Assembly: GCA_052031065.1 (NCBI GenBank)
Contig: JBPEXY010000051.1
Coordinates: forward strand, 1-18,796
Direction: 5' to 3'
Source: JBPEXY01 sp052031065
GTDB taxonomy: Bacteria > Pseudomonadota > Gammaproteobacteria > Immundisolibacterales > Immundisolibacteraceae
DNA: 18,796 bases
Part shown: in pieces, positions 7,903-14,868 of the stretch
Layout: each line of letters opens with the position of its first letter
Position numbering within the stretch: the first letter of the stretch is position 1
Position numbers and translations under genes: made by a program
The notes under the pieces: model-generated
Database searches by the model: none
What the model was told of the DNA's origin: nothing
The model's input: the letters and a program-made list of their open reading frames with translations, nothing else

Positions 7903-8853
7903 CTAGCTGATCGTTACATCACACGACATGTTTTGACTTGTTTTTGACTGGGTACGGCGCAGAGTGCCCAGTCCGAGCAGTGCGGAACCGAACAACCAGG
8001 CCGCTCCGGGCAGCGGTACTTCAGAGACCTCCCAGCCGATGTCCTCAAGAGCGGCAAGATCGAGATCGGTGAAAACTTTGCGTGTACCGGTTAACAGGGT
8101 TGGGTCCAAGTTAGCTTCCTGAGCAACTCCGTTTACGAGCCCCATGGTGCCGTCTGCCCAGTGGCTGAGATCGCTATGCAGCGGGACCTTGCCTCCGAAA
8201 CGGGCGACAGACGCTGCGCCAGTGAAATCTGAGCCTGAAATCAGGTTGTCCCAGGAGTCGGAAAGTCCAAAGCCGAGCAGGTGGCCCAGTTCGTGCAGCG
8301 CAACCGAAAAGAAGTCGTTGTTAATGACGTCATCGGAGGTTGTCGGGTCGGCGTCAAAATACCAGTTAGATTCAGTGTTGAAAGCGAGTGAACCGCCCCA
8401 GGGGGCGAAGTCGGTGGCTGAAGGTCCCAGAGTGGCACCAGACTCTCCTCGCGATACAGCGTTGTCGACAAACGACTGGGTGCCAGAAACGTAGAACCCG
8501 CCGGGGCCGCCGACGGCCAACGTGGAACCGCCAAAAGAGCGCCCGCCAACGTATACGGTCAGGGTGTTTGCGGCGACACTGAAGTCGTTAATGGTTGTGT
8601 CCAGGCCGGTTGCCGGATTGCTCAGTACCGCGTCAAAACTATTGACCCCGGCTGAGGTGATCGCCGTTAAATCATCGACCAGCACGTTACTGAAATAGAG
8701 CCCGGCTGAATTGAGCACATCTTTTTTCGCCTGGGTGTCAAAAAAATTACCGCTGTCATAGAGGTAGTCGAACTCGATATTGATTGCATGAGTATTCAGG
8801 CTGGCAAACCCCAATAGCCCTGCCGCCAGCAGTCTCCTGATCTGAGTGTTCAT
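7903..8853 (-). CDS. Exported metalloprotease-like protein with VPLPA-CTERM sorting signal
   Basis: A 316-residue exported protein, probably a zinc protease. The ATG at 8853 is preferred over an upstream in-frame ATG at 8922: it directly starts a signal peptide (MNTQIRRLLAAGLLGFASL, likely cleaved after THA near residue 23) and a purine-rich AAGAGAGAAG lies upstream. HELGHLLGFG supplies His187, Glu188 and His191. The third ligand of the standard HExxHxxGxxH motif is missing (Leu197). Instead LSHWADGTM follows 40 residues later, with His231 and Met237, resembling the separated third histidine and Met-turn of leishmanolysin-type (M8) proteases. The C-terminus has VPLPG (279-283), a hydrophobic helix and an RR pair: a VPLPA-type PEP-CTERM signal read by exosortase in known systems. 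About 16 residues follow the RR pair, longer than usual. The substrate is unknown, and no exosortase is in the window. Confidence 0.8.
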   Translation of the reverse strand: MNTQIRRLLAAGLLGFASLNTHAINIEFDYLYDSGNFFDTQAKKDVLNSAGLYFSNVLVDDLTAITSAGVNSFDAVLSNPATGLDTTINDFSVAANTLTVYVGGRSFGGSTLAVGGPGGFYVSGTQSFVDNAVSRGESGATLGPSATDFAPWGGSLAFNTESNWYFDADPTTSDDVINNDFFSVALHELGHLLGFGLSDSWDNLISGSDFTGAASVARFGGKVPLHSDLSHWADGTMGLVNGVAQEANLDPTLLTGTRKVFTDLDLAALEDIGWEVSEVPLPGAAWLFGSALLGLGTLRRTQSKTSQNMSCDVTIS

Positions 8854-9018
8854 GGTCAACGCTTCTCTCTTGGTTAGTAAGCGCAGCGGATAAGCATTCA
8901 ACCAACGCGCCCGGTGATGCACAGTCCGCGCCCCGTTGAGCCTCGTACTTGTGGCACCTTACGTTAGCGGGTTTGGGTTACAGCCATGTGACGCCGTCAC
9001 CGTGGCACCGGCCTTAAG

Positions 9019-10269
9019 TTAATGCAGGTCCATGCAATTGGCATAAAAAGTAGTGGTTGCTGCCCAGTCGGTGAAGATGGCGCGGATACCGACCTGCTCA
9101 ACCAGTCGGTGCAGCACCTCATACCTGTCCCCTTCGCGATGCACCCAGTTTTCAGCGCTCTGGTAATACCAGCTCTTTGCAGCGCCTAACGGTGGTGATC
9201 GTTCAAAGGTCCACGGGATTATCTGTAGCCCGGCCAGGCGGGCCGCTAACGCATAATGCGAAGGCTCAATCCCCCGTTCTCCGCTCGCGAGTAGCATCCA
9301 GATCGGTGGCGCTATGAATTGGACCCCCCGCTCAACCAATGAGTCCATTGATGGGCTCCAGCTGTCGCTGTCATCGGTACGAAACTGGGGGTTTTGAAAA
9401 CGGCCATCCAGCCAAACCGACTGTTTGCCGAATTCAGGTTCATGTTGTAACCAGTAGTCGACGTCGGCCAGATTAAAGGACTGAGGGTAGAGCTCTGCAG
9501 GGTTGATCCCGGCATCCTTGTAGTCATCGATCAGTTGCTGGGCATACTCTTGCTGGCTGCCAAATATTGCCTCTACCGTCTGACTGTCGGCGCTCTTCAG
9601 CTCGGGGATCATTTTCACACCCAGGTGAGCGAAAAGTTCGATGCTCTGTTGATGGGTCATCAGTTCGCCCTGGCTAATGTAGGGACTGCTGGCCGCGTGG
9701 GTTGGGTCGCTGAGATATTCGCTGATGTTGCCTGCCCGGGGGTTAACCCGGTCCGGACGTCCGCTCAGTTGCTGGAATTCGGCGAGCGTCAGGTCACTGC
9801 TACAGCAGCGGGCGGTTGCCGGTGCAATCAGTTCGCCACTTTGTGGATCAAACTGTGCCGGGGTGAAGGGTGTCTGGCATTTTTCTGCAAGTCCCGGTTT
9901 GAACAGAATATCGGTAGTCGTATGCAGGTCACATTGGGCGTGTCGGCAGACCAGCACGCCATCGCCGGTAAAGGTGACATCACATTCGATCATTCCGGCA
10001 CCCATGCGGGCGGCGGCCAGGTAGGATTCGCGGGTATGTTCAGGAAACTGTAACGGCGCGCCGCGATGGCCGATGGAAAATGAGGTTCGGTGTGCCGGTC
10101 GATTGATACATCCCGCCAGTTTTTCTTTGAGCGGTCCCGGTTCCATCTCATCCACCAGCCACGCAGGCCGGGGCCCGAGCTGCGCCAAATCTGCCGGGGC
10201 TTCACTGCTTTGCGATCCAGCGCAGTAGGCGAATAGCATGGCCATTAACGCTGTGGGTCCACGTCTCAT
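9019..10269 (-). CDS. Glycerophosphodiester phosphodiesterase family protein, exported
   Basis: The GDPD family hydrolyses glycerophosphodiesters to glycerol 3-phosphate and an alcohol. This 416-residue protein has the family catalytic pattern: His68-Arg69 in IGHRGAP, Glu77 in PEHT, Glu95 and Asp97 in IECDV, and His110 in CRHAQCD. The common PENT is PEHT here. Seven further cysteines (54, 96, 108, 113, 130, 154, 155) cluster around the active-site half, which suits disulfides in an exported protein. The N-terminus is a short weak signal sequence; FAYC around Cys16 is not a good lipobox, so lipoprotein status is doubtful. GAGTAGG upstream supports the start, and an 11-base inverted repeat (TAATGTCATTA, 10282-10292) lies just upstream of that. 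It is co-directional with the metalloprotease gene 165 bases downstream. The family is secure; the substrate is not. Confidence 0.9.
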   Translation of the reverse strand: MRRGPTALMAMLFAYCAGSQSSEAPADLAQLGPRPAWLVDEMEPGPLKEKLAGCINRPAHRTSFSIGHRGAPLQFPEHTRESYLAAARMGAGMIECDVTFTGDGVLVCRHAQCDLHTTTDILFKPGLAEKCQTPFTPAQFDPQSGELIAPATARCCSSDLTLAEFQQLSGRPDRVNPRAGNISEYLSDPTHAASSPYISQGELMTHQQSIELFAHLGVKMIPELKSADSQTVEAIFGSQQEYAQQLIDDYKDAGINPAELYPQSFNLADVDYWLQHEPEFGKQSVWLDGRFQNPQFRTDDSDSWSPSMDSLVERGVQFIAPPIWMLLASGERGIEPSHYALAARLAGLQIIPWTFERSPPLGAAKSWYYQSAENWVHREGDRYEVLHRLVEQVGIRAIFTDWAATTTFYANCMDLH

Positions 10270-10534
10270 AGTTGCCTACTCTAATGTCATTACGTGACAG
10301 TTGGGTTGCAGTACAAGGTTGCTCGTTTTTTGTGATTTTGGAACCAGAACATATCGGTCCCTGCCGGTTCATGGTCGGGGAGGACGAGAGTTGAAGCCGG
10401 AACAGGAGAAATTGGCGTGCCTGCTCTGACAACCGGCAGGCAGGGGATATCTGCCCGGTACCCGATCTGGGTCATGGAAATTATCGTTGCCTTGCGCTAG
10501 TTTCGGCCTGATCGAGAGGAAAGAGGGTCGGGTT

Positions 10535-10726
10535 ATGGGAGTCAGAGAGCAATGGTGGCGGTGGTCCGACAGTTATCGTCGTCTGCCGACATCGAAAAAG
10601 GTGATCCTGGGGCTGTTTCTGGTCTGGTTGGTACAGGCGTTGCCCAAGTGGGGTTTCGCGCTGCTGGCAGATGGCGAACAGGCCGCGCTGGTGATGAGGA
10701 TGTTTATCGTTCCGGCGGCGGGGTAG
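10535..10726 (+). CDS. Small single-span membrane protein, unknown function
   Basis: A 63-residue open frame starting at ATG 10535, with purine-rich AGAGGAAAGAGGG ending seven bases upstream, a good ribosome binding site. An in-frame TTG at 10487 would add 16 residues but has less support. The N-terminus is rich in Trp, Arg and Tyr (REQWWRWSDSYRR), followed by a positive patch (Ser-Lys-Lys) and one hydrophobic helix at about residues 23-36 (VILGLFLVWLVQAL), then a possible amphipathic tail. By the positive-inside rule the N-terminus would be cytoplasmic. I do not recognise the family. It stands alone between two minus-strand genes and is followed by a strong hairpin at 10753, which supports it being a transcribed gene. 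Confidence 0.6.
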   Translation: MGVREQWWRWSDSYRRLPTSKKVILGLFLVWLVQALPKWGFALLADGEQAALVMRMFIVPAAG

Positions 10727-10752
10727 TGCAGCCTGTTCAGCGGGCAACGCGT

Positions 10753-10777
10753 AAGGGCCGGCAAAGTGCCGGCCCTT
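10753..10777. terminator. Strong hairpin, probable bidirectional terminator
   Basis: AAGGGCCGGCA (10753-10763) and TGCCGGCCCTT (10767-10777) form an 11-base-pair perfect stem with a three-base AAG loop. It lies between the convergent small membrane protein gene and the DapA-family gene. The stem ends in A/T pairs, but only a weak T tract follows on either strand. Confidence 0.7.
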
Positions 10778-10814
10778 GTCAGGCTATCCACAGGCGCAGG
10801 TGTCTTGTTTCCCC

Positions 10815-10840
10815 GTCTGCCCGATGCGTCTGCCCGATGC
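10815..10840. repeat. Tandem 13-base duplication
   Basis: GTCTGCCCGATGC occurs twice back to back (10815-10827 and 10828-10840), without mismatches, in the non-coding gap just after the stop of the DapA-family gene. It is probably a slippage duplication; no function is evident. Confidence 0.85.
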
Positions 10841-10859
10841 CTCTAGCTGGTACGCCTAC

Positions 10860-11828
10860 CTAGATTACACCGAGGTCGGCCAGTTGACCGCGCAGTTTGT
10901 CGGCTTCATCCGCAGGGAGATCGTGCAGTGGTGGCAGGATTCGGCCACCATGCAGGCCGATGGCATCAAACCATACCTTAATGCTGGAGACGGTGCCGGC
11001 ATAGGTGGCGGTCTGGATGATTTTCCACAGCAGGGTCTCTTCCATCAGTAAACGGATATCGTTGAGCTGGGCGGAGGTTTTGCGCGCCTCCTCAAATCTA
11101 CCCTCTGCTGCCAGTGCCCGGTATTCGTCGACCAGGTGACGCTTCTTGCCATAGAGGATGTAAGAGAGCTCTCCCCAGACGCATTGGCCGCCCATCTGCA
11201 ACTCGTCGAGGAACACTGCCTCGTTGGGATCACAAATGAGGAAGTCATCGCGCAGGTCACGGCGCAATTTTAGAGTCTCTGGCCGTGAGCCTGCTCCCTG
11301 TTTGACTGCGACCACCGTTTCCAGTTCTGCCAGGCGGTGCATGAGTTCAAAACCGAGTACCTTGCCGCCGACCGGGGTGCGATAGAGACAGATCGCCAGG
11401 TCGGTGCGGTCGGTGAGGTATTTGAACCAGTCAAAGATTTCGTCATCAGTACGTAGTTGTACTACCGGATTGATCACCTCGGCACCTTCAAAACCCATGG
11501 CTTCGACAGCATGCATTTTTTCGATGGCAGTATGCACACATGGATCGAGAATAATGGTCCAGAGTGGGATCTTGCCGCGACCAGCTTCGGCCACCACTTC
11601 GTGAAAACGGATCCACTGCGTGGGCGTCAGGTTCCAGCCCTCGGCAAAAAAACCACCCGTCACCAGCCCTTCGATACCCATATCGATAAAAGCAGCAATG
11701 TTCTCGTGGAGCTGACCTTCATCGATTTTAAGGTCGTCATTCACCGGTGAGATTGGGCACATGTAGAACCCCTTGATGGTGTTCATTGCCCAGTTTTTAG
11801 CGTCTTTGCGCGTATAGTCCAAAGCCAT
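10860..11828 (-). CDS. Dihydrodipicolinate synthase (DapA) family aldolase/lyase
   Basis: The family uses a Schiff-base lysine in a TIM barrel to make or break carbon bonds next to a keto group, mostly with pyruvate. In this 322-residue protein the Schiff-base Lys176 is in VVAVKQGAG and the catalytic Tyr149 in CLYRTPVGG. The usual GTTGE substrate loop is replaced by GLVTGGFFAEG (54-64), so it is unlikely to be the lysine-biosynthesis enzyme itself. The start at 11828 has a strong GGAGAGAGA upstream; an in-frame ATG at 11897 is less likely. It follows the phosphotransferase gene after 153 bases that hold a TetR-type operator, so it may have its own promoter. Its neighbours point to catabolism. 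Relatives include hydratase-aldolases of aromatic pathways and sugar-acid lyases; the substrate cannot be assigned. Confidence 0.87.
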   Translation of the reverse strand: MALDYTRKDAKNWAMNTIKGFYMCPISPVNDDLKIDEGQLHENIAAFIDMGIEGLVTGGFFAEGWNLTPTQWIRFHEVVAEAGRGKIPLWTIILDPCVHTAIEKMHAVEAMGFEGAEVINPVVQLRTDDEIFDWFKYLTDRTDLAICLYRTPVGGKVLGFELMHRLAELETVVAVKQGAGSRPETLKLRRDLRDDFLICDPNEAVFLDELQMGGQCVWGELSYILYGKKRHLVDEYRALAAEGRFEEARKTSAQLNDIRLLMEETLLWKIIQTATYAGTVSSIKVWFDAIGLHGGRILPPLHDLPADEADKLRGQLADLGVI

Positions 11829-11930
11829 TCTCTCTCTCCATCTTGCAATGATGCCCGGCATCGAGCGGTGGTGGCTGGCCGCAAACGAGCGGTCCAAACC
11901 CTGGTGTGTTGGTGGTGCTTCGGGGAGTGT

Positions 11931-11948
11931 ACCAACCGTTCGGTCGGT
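11931..11948. promoter_or_regulatory. TetR-type operator palindrome
   Basis: ACCAACCGTTCGGTCGGT is an inverted repeat matching its reverse complement at 14 of 18 positions, with the mismatches placed symmetrically (ACCnACCG-CGGTnGGT). This is the shape and composition of many TetR-family operators. It lies 103 bases upstream of the DapA-family start, in the only sizeable gap within the minus-strand catabolic block. On the minus strand it is followed within two bases by a -10-like TACACT, so a bound dimer would cover a promoter there; no good -35 is visible. No TetR gene is in the window. Confidence 0.6.
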
Positions 11949-11981
11949 CCGCCGGAAATGATCGAGGTCTGCGAACGGAAG

Positions 11982-13043
11982 TTACAGCTGCTGCTCTCCA
12001 TGCAGGTAGTCTATGGCCAGTTCTGCCATCGGCCGTGCCAGCTGGCCGTAGGTGAGTGCCTGGGTGCTGGAGGCATTGCCCTCCTGATAGCGTTTCATAA
12101 TGCCCTGCAGAATGGCCACAAAGCGGAAAAAACTGAACGCGAGGTAGAAGGGCCAGTTGGGTATTTCACTTAGCCCCATCCGCTGACAGTAGCGGGCAAT
12201 ATATTCCTCTTCGGTGGGAATCCCCAGTGCTGCGCGGTCAATGCCATGCAACCCGCTCAGGTTACCCAGCGCCGGGTCGGCGGGTGCCCGCCACTGCATG
12301 CACTGGTAAGCGAGGTCGGAAAATGGGTGGCCAAGGGTGGAGAGCTCCCAGTCCAGCAGCGCCACCACCTGGGGCTGGCCATTCTGGTCATCGGCAAACA
12401 TCATGTTGTCGAGCCGAAAATCGCCGTGAATCAGACTCACGCGGCCATCGTCCGCCGGCATCTGCTCTGGCAGCCATGCCATCAGCTGTTCCATGGCTTC
12501 GATATGCTCGGTTTCCGAGGCGCGATACTGTTTGGTCCAGCGATTGAGCTGGCGTTCGAAATAGTTGCCTGGCCGACCGTAATCGGTGAGGCCGACAGCC
12601 TCAGTATCGACGCTGTGCAGCGCAGCAAGAACTTGATTCATCTGCTCATACATGGCTGAACGGCGGTTTGCGGGCGTTACATCGCGCAGCTGTGCATCGA
12701 CATGGATCTGGCCCTCGACAAAGTCCATCACATAGAAGCAGGTGCCGATGACCGACTCATCCTCACACAACAGATGCATTGCGGGTACCGGCACCGGCGT
12801 GGCGGAAAGCGCAGACATGACGCGGAATTCCCGGTCCACCGCGTGGGCCGAGGGGAGGACCGGTCCGTCTGGTTTTTTGCGCAGCACATAGCGCTGCTGG
12901 TCTGTCACCAGCAGATAGGTGGGGTTGGACTGGCCTTCACTAAATTTTTCCGCCCTGACCAGGGTGCCGAAGTTTTCAATCCGTTCCCCGAGATAGCCAT
13001 TGAGGCGCTCGATTGGCAGGTCGTTTGCAGTCTGTTTGCTCAT
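11982..13043 (-). CDS. ACAD10/11-type phosphotransferase (APH fold)
   Basis: A kinase-like protein of the aminoglycoside-phosphotransferase fold, of the type fused to acyl-CoA dehydrogenase in animal ACAD10/ACAD11 and separate in bacteria (LvaA in Pseudomonas levulinate catabolism). It probably phosphorylates the hydroxyl of a hydroxyacyl-CoA. The 353 residues include the nucleotide loop FSEGQSNPTY (34-43), Lys56 in VLRKKP, the catalytic loop HGDFRLDN (His206, Asp208, Asn213) and the metal-binding LLDWELSTLG (Asp231, Glu233), which is close to the ACAD11 form. All kinase residues appear intact. The start lies 12 bases after the acyl-CoA dehydrogenase stop, with little ribosome binding site, suggesting translational coupling. 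True aminoglycoside resistance is unlikely given this motif form and these neighbours. Confidence 0.9.
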   Translation of the reverse strand: MSKQTANDLPIERLNGYLGERIENFGTLVRAEKFSEGQSNPTYLLVTDQQRYVLRKKPDGPVLPSAHAVDREFRVMSALSATPVPVPAMHLLCEDESVIGTCFYVMDFVEGQIHVDAQLRDVTPANRRSAMYEQMNQVLAALHSVDTEAVGLTDYGRPGNYFERQLNRWTKQYRASETEHIEAMEQLMAWLPEQMPADDGRVSLIHGDFRLDNMMFADDQNGQPQVVALLDWELSTLGHPFSDLAYQCMQWRAPADPALGNLSGLHGIDRAALGIPTEEEYIARYCQRMGLSEIPNWPFYLAFSFFRFVAILQGIMKRYQEGNASSTQALTYGQLARPMAELAIDYLHGEQQL

Positions 13044-13055
13044 CGGTTGTGTCGT

Positions 13056-14267
13056 CTATTCAGCCCAGGTTTTCACCAGCGACCGCCCCAGCGCCATCAT
13101 GTGAACCTGATCGGGGCCATCAGCGAGGCGAATCTGGCGCGCGTAGTTATAGGCCTCCGCGAGAAAGTAGTCTTCGGTCAGGCCGCCAGCTCCGTGAATT
13201 TGAATCGCGCGGTCAATCACCCGCGCGGCCATCAAAGGCGTGGTGATCTTGATCGCGGCAATCAGATCCCGCGCCGCCTTGGCGCCGTGACGATCAATTT
13301 CCGCCGCGGTCTTCATGGTCAGCAGCCGCGCCTGCTCTACTTCACAGAACGACAGTGCAATGTCTTCGCGAACTGACTGGTGCTGGCTCAGTTTCTTGCC
13401 GAAAGTGGTGCGCTGTTCGACCCGTTTGCACATCAGTTCCAGGGCCCGTTGTGCGCAACCGATAAGTCGCATGCAGTGGTGAATACGGCCTGGGCCCAAC
13501 CGGCCCTGGGCAATTTCAAACCCACGGCCTTCGCCAAGCAGCAGGTTTTCCACCGGGACGCGCACGTTTTCGAACGTGATTTCACCCTCACCGAGCGGTG
13601 CCCCGGAATAGCCCAGCGTGGTCAGCGGCCTTACCAGTGTCACCCCCGGGGTGTTTTTCGGCACCAGTATCTGTGACTGCTGCTGATGGCGGTTGGGGTT
13701 GTTCGGGTCGGTTTTGCCCATCAGGATCATGATTTCGCAGGTTTCATTGTTGATCCCGCTAATAAACCACTTGCGGCCGTTGATGACATATTCGTCGCCG
13801 TCACGGACGATGGAACACTCGACGTTGGTCGCATCAGAACTGGCGACGTCCGGTTCGGTCATCGCAAAGGCGGAGCGGATTTCACCGGCGAGTAAAGGTT
13901 TTAGCCAGCGCTGTTTCTGGGCGTCTGTGCCATATTTGATCAGCACCTCCATGTTGCCGGTGTCGGGGGCGTTGCAGTTAAAAACCTGCGGGGCCCAGAG
14001 CACCCGGCCCATGATCTCCGCCAGCGGCGCGTAATCCACATTACTTAACCCCTCGGCGTAATGATCCGCCGGCAGAAACAGGTTCCAGAGTCCGGCGTCG
14101 CGGGCTTTCTGCTTCAGCTCCTCTAGTAGAGGCGGTTGAGCCCAGAGATTATCGGTGGTGTTTACATGGTGCTGAAAAGCAGCCTCGGCGGGATAGATAT
14201 GCTCGTCCATGAATGCCTGAAGGTGGGCCCTGAGCTCCTGTGATCGTGCGGAGGGTTCGGTAGTCAT
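13056..14267 (-). CDS. ACAD10/11-type acyl-CoA dehydrogenase
   Basis: A 403-residue FAD enzyme with the acyl-CoA dehydrogenase fold. An all-helical N-terminal domain comes first, then FAMTEPDVASSDATN (134-148) and KWFISG (166-171) of the middle beta domain, then QRTTFGKKL and QIHGAGGLTED (356-366) of the C-terminal domain. Where classic enzymes such as MCAD carry the catalytic Glu in YEGT, this protein has RLADGPDQVH (Ala382, Asp383), a form I associate with ACAD10/ACAD11. In that group the enzyme acts with the phosphotransferase to convert 4-phosphoryloxyacyl-CoA so that it can enter beta-oxidation. It is directly upstream of that phosphotransferase (12-base gap) and 43 bases after the DUF1993 gene. 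The family is secure; the 4-hydroxyacid role is inferred from the pairing. Confidence 0.93.
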   Translation of the reverse strand: MTTEPSARSQELRAHLQAFMDEHIYPAEAAFQHHVNTTDNLWAQPPLLEELKQKARDAGLWNLFLPADHYAEGLSNVDYAPLAEIMGRVLWAPQVFNCNAPDTGNMEVLIKYGTDAQKQRWLKPLLAGEIRSAFAMTEPDVASSDATNVECSIVRDGDEYVINGRKWFISGINNETCEIMILMGKTDPNNPNRHQQQSQILVPKNTPGVTLVRPLTTLGYSGAPLGEGEITFENVRVPVENLLLGEGRGFEIAQGRLGPGRIHHCMRLIGCAQRALELMCKRVEQRTTFGKKLSQHQSVREDIALSFCEVEQARLLTMKTAAEIDRHGAKAARDLIAAIKITTPLMAARVIDRAIQIHGAGGLTEDYFLAEAYNYARQIRLADGPDQVHMMALGRSLVKTWAE

Positions 14268-14310
14268 GAATCTTCTGGTCCTTAAAATTAATGCGTGGAT
14301 GAATCTATGT

Positions 14311-14835
14311 TCAATTGTTCAGCCGCATATGCCCCATAAAATCCATTTTACCCAGGGGGACGCCCTTCAATCTGAGGATGTCGTACGCTGTGGTGGCGTG
14401 AAAATGGAGGTTGGGGAGTGAAAATGTCATCACAAACCCTTCGGTGGTAAACGGCAGTTTGTAGTTCTCACCGATAGAGAAGAGCACTTCGCCGTCAGCC
14501 ATTTTGTTGATCTGATCGGGGTCATACTCAGCGAGCGAGGCGCTGGTATCGCTGATCAACTGCTGCAGCTGCGGGTAATTCAGTTGCGGCAGATTTTTCG
14601 GCGGGCCGAATTTTCCCGATTCAATGGCACCGAGCGCGCCAAGAGAGTGGTGCACTACCGAGTGGATCTGAAAACTGAACGGCAGCATATCCTCGTAGAG
14701 CGAAAAATTCACCAGCTCATCAAGGTCCAACCCGGCCTGGCGATAGTGGTCGGCGCCCTTATCGAGGATGCCAACCATCGCATCAACAGTCTGCCGGTAA
14801 GGGACAATAGTGGTGTCATAGAGTGTCATTGCCAT
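14311..14835 (-). CDS. DUF1993 family protein
   Basis: A 174-residue cytoplasmic protein recognised as DUF1993, a domain of unknown function, by its opening MTLYDTTIVPYRQ, the SLYEDMLPFSFQIHSVVHHS segment (about residues 45-64) and the C-terminal HATTAYDILR. The frame is open to an ATG at 14853, but GGAGGAG (14850-14844) lies inside that extension exactly eight bases before the ATG at 14835, so 14835 is the start. The fold is thought to be DinB-like and helical. Several histidines (His58, 62, 63, 146, 148) could bind a metal, but I cannot show that they do. It sits in a tight co-directional run between the flavin monooxygenase and the acyl-CoA dehydrogenase, which suggests a role in the same pathway. 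Confidence 0.85.
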   Translation of the reverse strand: MAMTLYDTTIVPYRQTVDAMVGILDKGADHYRQAGLDLDELVNFSLYEDMLPFSFQIHSVVHHSLGALGAIESGKFGPPKNLPQLNYPQLQQLISDTSASLAEYDPDQINKMADGEVLFSIGENYKLPFTTEGFVMTFSLPNLHFHATTAYDILRLKGVPLGKMDFMGHMRLNN

Positions 14836-14843
14836 CGGTTGTT

Positions 14844-14850
14844 CTCCTCC
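14844..14850 (-). promoter_or_regulatory. Ribosome binding site of the DUF1993 gene
   Basis: On the minus strand this reads GGAGGAG, eight bases before the ATG at 14835. It overlaps the codons after an upstream in-frame ATG (14853), which rules that earlier start out as the main one. Confidence 0.85.
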
Positions 14851-14868
14851 CATCAGCGGACGTGAAAA

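Noticed and set aside
8988..9000. Palindrome GTGACGCCGTCAC after the GDPD gene, considered as a terminator
   Set aside because: The arms leave a single-base centre, so only a short stem can form as a hairpin, and no T tract follows.
9535..10053. A 172-residue plus-strand frame
   Set aside because: It is antisense to the GDPD gene, which has its full catalytic set in the other frame.
10860..11828. Lysine-biosynthesis DapA
   Set aside because: The Schiff-base lysine and tyrosine are kept, but the GTTGE substrate loop is replaced and the neighbours are catabolic.
11982..13043. Aminoglycoside resistance gene
   Set aside because: The APH fold is present, but the LLDWELSTLG form and the adjacent acyl-CoA dehydrogenase fit the ACAD10/11-type kinase, not drug resistance.
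12702..13376. A 224-residue plus-strand frame spanning the kinase-dehydrogenase junction
   Set aside because: It runs antisense across the ends of two clearly identified genes and the product is unrecognisable, so it is a shadow.
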